NCBI RefSeq assembly: GCF_007714205.1
Contig: NZ_VMQU01000005.1
Span: 1 to 64,000 of the forward strand
Length of the DNA: 64,000 bases
Direction of reading: 5' to 3'
Source of the DNA: Mycobacterium helveticum
Lineage (GTDB): Bacteria > Actinomycetota > Actinomycetes > Mycobacteriales > Mycobacteriaceae
Each line of letters starts with the position of its first letter. Within the stretch, counting starts at the first letter, position 1. A program made the translations under genes and the position numbers. Shown one piece after another: positions 58,365 through 64,000 of this stretch. The notes under the pieces are model-generated. The model did not search any database and had not been told where the DNA came from. It saw nothing but the letters and a program-made list of their open reading frames with translations.

Positions 58365-59857
58365 GCAAGACACCGGCAACGATCAGCGCGGACGACGTGA
58401 CGTCGTGGTCGGATGACGTCGACGTCATCGTGATCGGATTCGGCATCGGGGGCGGTTGCGCCGCGGTCAGCGCGGCGGCCGCCGGCGCGCGGGTGCTGGT
58501 GCTCGAGCGCGCCGCCGCGGCGGGCGGCACCACTTCCCTTGCCGGAGGGCACTTTTACCTCGGCGGGGGAACAGCGGTGCAGCAGGCCACCGGTCATGCC
58601 GATTCGCCCGAGGAAATGTACAAGTACCTCGTCGCGGTGTCACGCGAACCCGAACTCGACAAGATCCGCGCCTACTGCGACGGGAGCGTCGAGCACTTCA
58701 ACTGGCTGGAGGACCTGGGTTTCCAGTTCGAGCGAAGCTACTACCCGGGCAAGGTCGTGGTCCCGCCGGGCACCGAGGGCCTGAGCTACACGGGCAACGA
58801 AAAGGTGTGGCCCTTCTGCGAACAGGCCATGCCGGCACCGCGCGGGCATTCCGTGCCGGTGCCCGGCGAGTTGGGCGGTGCGTCCATGGTGGTGGACCTG
58901 CTGGTCAAGCGTGCCGACGCGTTGGGAGTGCGGGTCCAGTACGAGACCGGGGCCACCAACCTGGTCGTGGACGACGGGGCGGTGGTCGGCGTCGCCTGGA
59001 AGCATTTCACCGAAACGGGCGCCGTCAAGGCCAAAGCGGTCGTCATCGCGGCGGGGGGTTTCGCGATGAACCCGGACATGGTGGCCGAGCACACGCCCGC
59101 CCTGGGCCAGCCGCGCCGCACCAAACACCACGGGCTCGTGGCGCCCTACATCCTGGGCAACCCCAACGACGACGGGCTGGGCATCCGACTGGGTGTCTCG
59201 GCGGGCGGGGCCACCAAATACATGGACGAGCTGTTCATCACCGCGGCGGCCTATCCGCCGGAAGTCCTGCTGACCGGCCTGATCGTCAACAAGGAGGGCA
59301 AGCGGTTCGTCGCCGAGGACTCCTACCACTCGCGCACCTCGGCGTTCGTGCTGGAACAGCCGGACCACACCGCATACCTGATCGTCGACGAAGGGCACAC
59401 CGAGATGCCCGAGATGCCGCTTATCCGGTTCCTCGACGGCTACGAGACGATCGCCGAGTTGGAGACCGCGCTGGGCATCCCCGCCGGCAACGTCGCGACC
59501 ACGCTGGACCGCTACAACAAGTTCGCGGCCGCCGGCGAGGACCCCGATTTCCATAAGCAGCCGGAATACGTTGCGCCACAAGACAACGGCCCGTGGGCGG
59601 TGTTCGACTTGTCGCTGGGCCGGGCGATGTACTCGGGGTTCACCGTGGGCGGCCTGGCGGTGACCGTCGACGGGGAGGTGCGACGCGGCGACGGCACGGT
59701 GATTCCGGGGCTGTACGCGGTCGGGGCGTGCGCGTCCAACATCGCGCAGGACGGCAAGGGCTATGCCAGCGGCACGCAGCTGGGTGAGGGTTCGTTCTTC
59801 GGGCGCCGCGCCGGAGCGCACGCGGCCCACGGGGCGCTGGGCGCGCAGGAGCGTTGA
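58358..59857 (+). CDS. FAD-dependent dehydrogenase, fumarate reductase/ketosteroid dehydrogenase type
   Basis: A 499-residue flavoprotein of the fumarate reductase/3-ketosteroid-delta-1-dehydrogenase superfamily. FAD-binding begins VIVIGFGIGGGCAAVSAAAA, LERAAAAGGTTSLAGGHFYL follows, and KGYASGTQLGEGSFFGRRAG closes it. Substrate-domain residues are around 120-400. Matches Rv1817. The ATG at 58358 lies inside the last MIRU copy, which also provides its ribosome site. Substrate unknown; sequence is not a canonical KstD. Confidence 0.88.
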   Translation: MSSKTPATISADDVTSWSDDVDVIVIGFGIGGGCAAVSAAAAGARVLVLERAAAAGGTTSLAGGHFYLGGGTAVQQATGHADSPEEMYKYLVAVSREPELDKIRAYCDGSVEHFNWLEDLGFQFERSYYPGKVVVPPGTEGLSYTGNEKVWPFCEQAMPAPRGHSVPVPGELGGASMVVDLLVKRADALGVRVQYETGATNLVVDDGAVVGVAWKHFTETGAVKAKAVVIAAGGFAMNPDMVAEHTPALGQPRRTKHHGLVAPYILGNPNDDGLGIRLGVSAGGATKYMDELFITAAAYPPEVLLTGLIVNKEGKRFVAEDSYHSRTSAFVLEQPDHTAYLIVDEGHTEMPEMPLIRFLDGYETIAELETALGIPAGNVATTLDRYNKFAAAGEDPDFHKQPEYVAPQDNGPWAVFDLSLGRAMYSGFTVGGLAVTVDGEVRRGDGTVIPGLYAVGACASNIAQDGKGYASGTQLGEGSFFGRRAGAHAAHGALGAQER

Positions 59858-59915
59858 AACCCCGCGCCGAGACTGTGATTCTGCAGAGCAAATACAAGCA
59901 GAGGTCTGCAGCCGG

Positions 59916-61835
59916 CTAGACCTGCGCGGGCTCCTTCTCCACCGGGCCCAACCGCCAGTCACCGCCGCCGAGCAGGTGCAGCTTTCTTTCGTGGTGCTGT
60001 TCGACGGCGGGCCGATGACTGACGCTGACCAGCACGCAGTCCGGCAACTCGGCGCGCACCAGCTGATACAACGCAAACTCCAGCCCCTCGTCGAGCGCCG
60101 AGGTCGCCTCGTCGAGGAAGACCGCCTTGGGCTTGGTCAGCAGGATGCGGGCAAAAGCGACGCGCTGCTGTTCGCCGGGGGAGAGCACCTTGGCCCAGTC
60201 CTGCTCCTCGTCGAGCCGGGCGATCAGTGGGCTCAGCGCGACTTTGCCCAGCACGTCGCGCAACTCGGCGTCGGAGACCTCCTCGGGCGAGTTCGGATAG
60301 CACACCACGCTGCGCAGGTCGCCCAGCGGCACATACGGCAACTGGGACAAGAACATCGTCGCGTTGGCCCCCTCAGGGCGGCACAGCGTCCCGGACGCGT
60401 ACGGCCACAACTCGGCCAGGCTGCGCAGCAGCGTGGTCTTGCCGGACCCCGAGCGCCCGGTGATCACCAGCGACTCGCCCTGGTCCAGCTGCACGTCGAG
60501 CGGGTCGATCAGCTGGTCTCCGGCCGGGGTGCGCACTTCCAGGCCGCGGAGTTCGACCGCCGACTGCTCACTGTCTTTGACCAGGATCGTCGGCAGGGCC
60601 CGGCCCTGCGTGTTGGCGTCGACCAGCCCGTGCAATCGGATGATCGCGGCCCGGAAGGCCGCGAACGCGTCGTAGTTGTTGCGGAAGAACGACAACGAGT
60701 CCTGGATGTTGCCGAAGGCCGTCGCGCTCTGCCCGACATCTCCGAAGTCGATGCGGCCCGCGAACAGCCGCGGCGCCTGAATCACCCATGGCAGCGGCAC
60801 GATCGCCTGCGACATCGAGAAGTTCCATCCGTTGAAGATGATGGTGCGGCGAACGAACCTGCGGTAGTTGTCGATGATCGGGGTGAAGCGCCGCCACAGT
60901 TGCACCCGCTCGATCCGCTCACCACGGTAGAAGCCCACCGCCTCGGCGGCGTCGCGCAACCGCACCAGACCGTAACGGAAGGCGGCGTTGAGTTTCTCGT
61001 TGTTGAAGCTGAGCCAGATCAGCGGATGACCCAGCCAGATCGCGACGACCGTCGCGATCAGCACGTAGACCAGGACGACCCAGAACATCGCGCGCGGGAC
61101 GGTCACGCCCAGCACGTCGAGGTCTCCGGACAGATTCCACAGGATCGCGGCGAACGAGATCACCGAGGCCACCGCGTTGACGGCCCCGAACAACAACGTG
61201 CTTCCGGTCCCGTTGGACGGGACGTTCGGTGTGCCGCCGGCATTGGTGGTGAAGATGTCGACGTCCTGCTGGATGCGCTGGTCGGGGTTGTCGATGGTGT
61301 TGTCGATGAACAGGTCCCGGTAGTAGGCCTTGCCGGCGAGCCAGTCGTCGGTGAGGTGGGCGGTCAACCACACCCGCCAGGCGATGATGAAACGCTGCGT
61401 CAGATAGATGTCGGTCATGATGCGGATGACGTACAGCGACGCCAGCACGCTGAAGATCACCAGCGACATCCAGAAACCGTGCACCCCGGACTGCCGGACC
61501 CTGTCGTTGCCGGCCGCCAAGCCCTGAACCGCGATCTGCACGGACGTGTAGAGGTCGTTGCCCTGGTAGCTGAGCAGCACCATGATCCGCACGGACAGCA
61601 CCACCGACAGCAACAGCACGCCGAGCATCGCCCAGACCCGAACGCTGCGCGCTCCGACGAAGTAGCCGCGGGTGATCCGCCAGAACTGCCGGCCCCAGGG
61701 CGTGAAGTACCTGAACGCGACCAGCACGAGCAGCACGCAGACGGCGCTGATCACCCAGGCCTCGGCGACCCAGTGCAACGACTCCACGGGTGCCGTCGAC
61801 CAATTGATCGACGGCTTAAACGGTTTCGCGCCCAA
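59916..61835 (-). CDS. BacA/SbmA-like ABC transporter, Rv1819c-like
   Basis: A 639-residue transporter, the same length as Rv1819c. An SbmA/BacA-like membrane domain with six helices (about 1-340; [34 protein letters not shown]) is fused to an ABC ATPase: Walker [11 protein letters not shown], signature [11 protein letters not shown], Walker [16 protein letters not shown]. In M. tuberculosis this importer takes up vitamin B12 and hydrophilic antibiotics such as bleomycin. TTG start at 61835 by comparison. Divergent from the ilvG-like gene by 47 bp. Confidence 0.93.
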   Translation of the reverse strand: MGAKPFKPSINWSTAPVESLHWVAEAWVISAVCVLLVLVAFRYFTPWGRQFWRITRGYFVGARSVRVWAMLGVLLLSVVLSVRIMVLLSYQGNDLYTSVQIAVQGLAAGNDRVRQSGVHGFWMSLVIFSVLASLYVIRIMTDIYLTQRFIIAWRVWLTAHLTDDWLAGKAYYRDLFIDNTIDNPDQRIQQDVDIFTTNAGGTPNVPSNGTGSTLLFGAVNAVASVISFAAILWNLSGDLDVLGVTVPRAMFWVVLVYVLIATVVAIWLGHPLIWLSFNNEKLNAAFRYGLVRLRDAAEAVGFYRGERIERVQLWRRFTPIIDNYRRFVRRTIIFNGWNFSMSQAIVPLPWVIQAPRLFAGRIDFGDVGQSATAFGNIQDSLSFFRNNYDAFAAFRAAIIRLHGLVDANTQGRALPTILVKDSEQSAVELRGLEVRTPAGDQLIDPLDVQLDQGESLVITGRSGSGKTTLLRSLAELWPYASGTLCRPEGANATMFLSQLPYVPLGDLRSVVCYPNSPEEVSDAELRDVLGKVALSPLIARLDEEQDWAKVLSPGEQQRVAFARILLTKPKAVFLDEATSALDEGLEFALYQLVRAELPDCVLVSVSHRPAVEQHHERKLHLLGGGDWRLGPVEKEPAQV

Positions 61836-61882
61836 GCTCGGAGTCTCCTTTGTATCCGGAAGGCGGCGGATAGGCTGCGGTG

Positions 61883-63538
61883 ATGAGCACCGACGCCGTC
61901 TCCACCCAGACCATGCATGCCGGCCGGCTCGTCGCGCGGCGACTCAAGGCCAGCGGTGTCGACACCATCTTCACGCTATCCGGCGGCCACCTTTTCTCCA
62001 TCTACGACGGCTGCCACGACGAGGGTATCCGGCTGATCGACACCCGCCACGAGCAGACGGCGACCTTCGCGGCCGAGGGCTGGTCCAAGGTCACGAGGGT
62101 GCCGGGCGTGGCCGCGCTGACCGCCGGGCCGGGCGTCACCAACGGGATGAGCGCGATGGCGGCGGCACAGCAGAATCAGTCGCCCCTGGTCGTGCTCGCC
62201 GGCCGGGCCCCGGCCGGGCGCTGGGGGATGGGTTCGCTGCAGGAGATCGACCACGTGCCCTTCGTGGCGCCGCTGGCCCGCTTCGCCGCCACCGCGCAGT
62301 CCGCCGACGCGGCCGGCCGACTCGTCGACGAGGCGTTGCGCGCCGCGGTGACCGCCCCGTCGGGCGTGGCCTTCGTCGATTTCCCGATGGACCACGTGTT
62401 TTCGATGACCGAGGACGACGGCAGGCCCGGGGCTCTCGCCGACGGGGCATCCGCAACCGCGCCGGCGCACACGGACACCCGGGCGCTGGACCGTGCCGCG
62501 ACGCTGCTGTCCGCGGCGCGCCGGCCGGTGATCATGGCGGGCACCAACGTGTGGTGGGGGCACGCGGAGGCGGCACTGCTCCGTCTGGCCGAGGAACGGC
62601 AGATTCCGGTGCTGATGAACGGCATGGCCCGCGGCGTGGTGCCCGCCGACCACCCGATGGCATTCTCGCGGGCGCGGGCGAAAGCACTGGGCGAGGCCGA
62701 CGTGGCCCTGGTCGTCGGGGTACCGATGGATTTCCGGCTCGGCTTCGGCGGGGTGTTCGGACCGCAGACCCAGCTCGTCGTGGCGGACCGTGCCGAACCC
62801 GGGCGCGAGCACCCGCGTCCCGTCGCCGCCGCGCTCTACGGCGACCTCACCTCGATCCTCTCGGCCCTCGCCCGGGGGGCGGGCGGACCCGACCGCCACG
62901 ATTGGATCGGGCAGCTGCGCGCGACCGAGACCGCCGCCCGCCATGCGGAAAAGGCCGACCTGGGCGACGACAGGGTCCCGCTGCACCCGATGCGCGTGTA
63001 CGCCGAGCTGGCGCCGATGCTGGACCGCGACGCGATCGTCGTCATCGACGCCGGCGATTTCGGCTCCTATGCCGGTCGGCTGATCGACAGCTATCTGCCC
63101 GGCTGCTGGCTGGACAGCGGACCGTTCGGGTGCCTGGGTTCGGGCCCGGGTTACGCCATGGCCGCCAAGCTGGCCCGCCCGGACCGTCAGGTCGTCCTGC
63201 TGCAGGGCGACGGCGCGTTCGGCTTCAGCGGCATGGAATGGGACACCCTGGTCCGGCACAACGTGCCGGTCGTGTCGGTGGTCGGCAACAACGGAATCTG
63301 GGCGCTCGAGAAGCACCCCATGGAGGCGTTGTACGGCTACTCGGTGGCCGCCGAGTTGCGTCCGGGCACGCGGTACGACGAGGTGGCGCGCGCCCTGGGC
63401 GGCCACGGCGAGCTGGTGTCCGCGCCCGCCGAACTGCGGCCCGCTCTGGACCGCGCCTTCGCCAGCGGCCTGCCCGCCGTCGTCAACGTCCTGACCGACC
63501 CCGCCGTCGCCTATCCGCGCCGCTCCAACCTGGCCTGA
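61883..63538 (+). CDS. ilvG: Thiamine pyrophosphate enzyme, acetolactate synthase-like
   Basis: A 551-residue TPP enzyme: the Glu of [13 protein letters not shown] is the one that activates [17 protein letters not shown] is in the first domain, and [20 protein letters not shown], then GNN, binds Mg-TPP. It matches Rv1820 (ilvG), annotated as acetolactate synthase catalytic subunit. No small regulatory subunit is nearby, and related proteins include oxalyl-CoA decarboxylase-like enzymes, so the reaction is uncertain. ATG at 61883; GTG at 61880 is an alternative. Confidence 0.88.
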   Translation: MSTDAVSTQTMHAGRLVARRLKASGVDTIFTLSGGHLFSIYDGCHDEGIRLIDTRHEQTATFAAEGWSKVTRVPGVAALTAGPGVTNGMSAMAAAQQNQSPLVVLAGRAPAGRWGMGSLQEIDHVPFVAPLARFAATAQSADAAGRLVDEALRAAVTAPSGVAFVDFPMDHVFSMTEDDGRPGALADGASATAPAHTDTRALDRAATLLSAARRPVIMAGTNVWWGHAEAALLRLAEERQIPVLMNGMARGVVPADHPMAFSRARAKALGEADVALVVGVPMDFRLGFGGVFGPQTQLVVADRAEPGREHPRPVAAALYGDLTSILSALARGAGGPDRHDWIGQLRATETAARHAEKADLGDDRVPLHPMRVYAELAPMLDRDAIVVIDAGDFGSYAGRLIDSYLPGCWLDSGPFGCLGSGPGYAMAAKLARPDRQVVLLQGDGAFGFSGMEWDTLVRHNVPVVSVVGNNGIWALEKHPMEALYGYSVAAELRPGTRYDEVARALGGHGELVSAPAELRPALDRAFASGLPAVVNVLTDPAVAYPRRSNLA

Positions 63539-63643
63539 CGGGGCCGCCGGGCCGCGATGGTGCGCAGATTGCCAGGGATTACGGCGTGTCGCAGTACAGA
63601 CACGCACCCTCGCGCCCGGCGTCGGCCCGCGTACGGTTGTGCT

Positions 63644-64000
63644 GTGCCCAAGACCAGCCGCGCCCAGCCGGGGCGCCTGACCAGCCGGTTCTGGCGACTG
63701 CTCGGCGCCAGCACGGAAAAGGACCGCAGCCGCTCCCTCTCCGCGGTCACCTCCTCGTCCGAGTACGACGAGGAAGCCGCCGGTCTCACCGACGAGCAGC
63801 TCCGCAAGGCCGCAGGGCTGCTCAAACTCGACGACCTCGCCGAGTCCGACGACATCGCGCAGTTCCTCGCGATCGCCCGGGAGACGGCCGAGCGGGCGAC
63901 CGGGCTGCGTCCCTTCGACGTGCAGTTGCTGGGGGCGCTGCGGATGCTTGCCGGCGACGTGATCGAGATGGCCACCGGTGAGGGCAAGACCCTCGCCGGG
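63644..64000 (+). CDS. secA2: Accessory Sec ATPase SecA2, N-terminal part
   Basis: The first 119 codons of SecA2, cut by the window end. GTG start then [20 protein letters not shown], and [19 protein letters not shown] followed by MATGEGKT, the Walker A loop of the SecA motor. SecA2 exports a small set of proteins important for virulence in pathogenic mycobacteria. Order matches Rv1821. Confidence 0.95.
   Translation, partial: MPKTSRAQPGRLTSRFWRLLGASTEKDRSRSLSAVTSSSEYDEEAAGLTDEQLRKAAGLLKLDDLAESDDIAQFLAIARETAERATGLRPFDVQLLGALRMLAGDVIEMATGEGKTLAG

Noticed and set aside
58125..58597. Minus-strand frames rich in Leu-Arg-Ser repeats
   Set aside because: They are translations of the 53-bp MIRU copies on the opposite strand.

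Overview
The window comes from a slow-growing Mycobacterium, most likely a Mycobacterium avium-complex species. The grounds are the very high GC content, a complete ESX-5 type VII secretion locus (known only from slow growers), several PE and PPE genes, many TetR, deazaflavin (F420) and P450 genes, and 53-bp MIRU repeats. The 18-64 kb stretch follows the M. tuberculosis order malQ (Rv1781c) to secA2 (Rv1821), with insertions, losses and duplications. Assignments to M. tuberculosis genes rest on recalled sequences and gene order, not on a search.

Region 1 (1-21 kb) is accessory and partly decayed. It holds a TetR gene with a CYP105-like P450 that carries a frameshift and ends in the tail of a short-chain dehydrogenase. 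Other broken genes are a DUF2231 membrane gene, an SDR with two compensating indels and an SRPBCC gene with an internal deletion. Intact genes include a SigF-like sigma factor, lipoproteins, an amidohydrolase, three TetR regulators, a wax ester synthase/DGAT, an ANTAR protein, an LLM oxidoreductase and malQ. At 11.6-13.3 kb lies a compact module: thioredoxin, a CsoR-family repressor lacking the copper-ligand His, DUF302 and an AhpD-like protein. Three copies of the palindrome ATACCC-N4-GGGTAT sit at its promoters.

Region 2 (21.5-43.4 kb) is ESX-5: eccB5-eccC5, three tandem cyp143-like P450 genes on the opposite strand with a divergent 3Fe-4S ferredoxin, then PPE-PE18-PPE26-PE19-esxM-esxN-espG5-eccD5-mycP5-eccE5-eccA5. 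It differs from M. tuberculosis by the triplicated cyp143, the absence of one PPE (PPE27 position), and a shorter MycP5.

Region 3 (43.6-54.4 kb) begins with a vapBC-type toxin-antitoxin pair. It continues with a second PE/PPE cluster: PE20-like, four PPE-SVP genes, three small exported DUF732 proteins and mgtC. Upstream of the PE gene lies a clear M-box (ykoK) magnesium riboswitch, followed by a 24-codon ORF, an IdeR-like box and a Zur-like half-palindrome. M-box, PE/PPE exported by the neighbouring ESX-5, and MgtC together suggest a metal-limitation (chiefly Mg2+) module.

Region 4 (54.5-64 kb) is the conserved Rv1814-Rv1821 block: sterol desaturase-like hydroxylase, exported serine protease, DDN-type protein, TetR, VOC protein, four 53-bp MIRU copies, an FAD dehydrogenase, the BacA-like ABC transporter, ilvG-like TPP enzyme and the start of secA2. 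Rv1812c, Rv1813c and PE_PGRS33 are absent here. No tRNA, rRNA, CRISPR or intact insertion sequence was seen.
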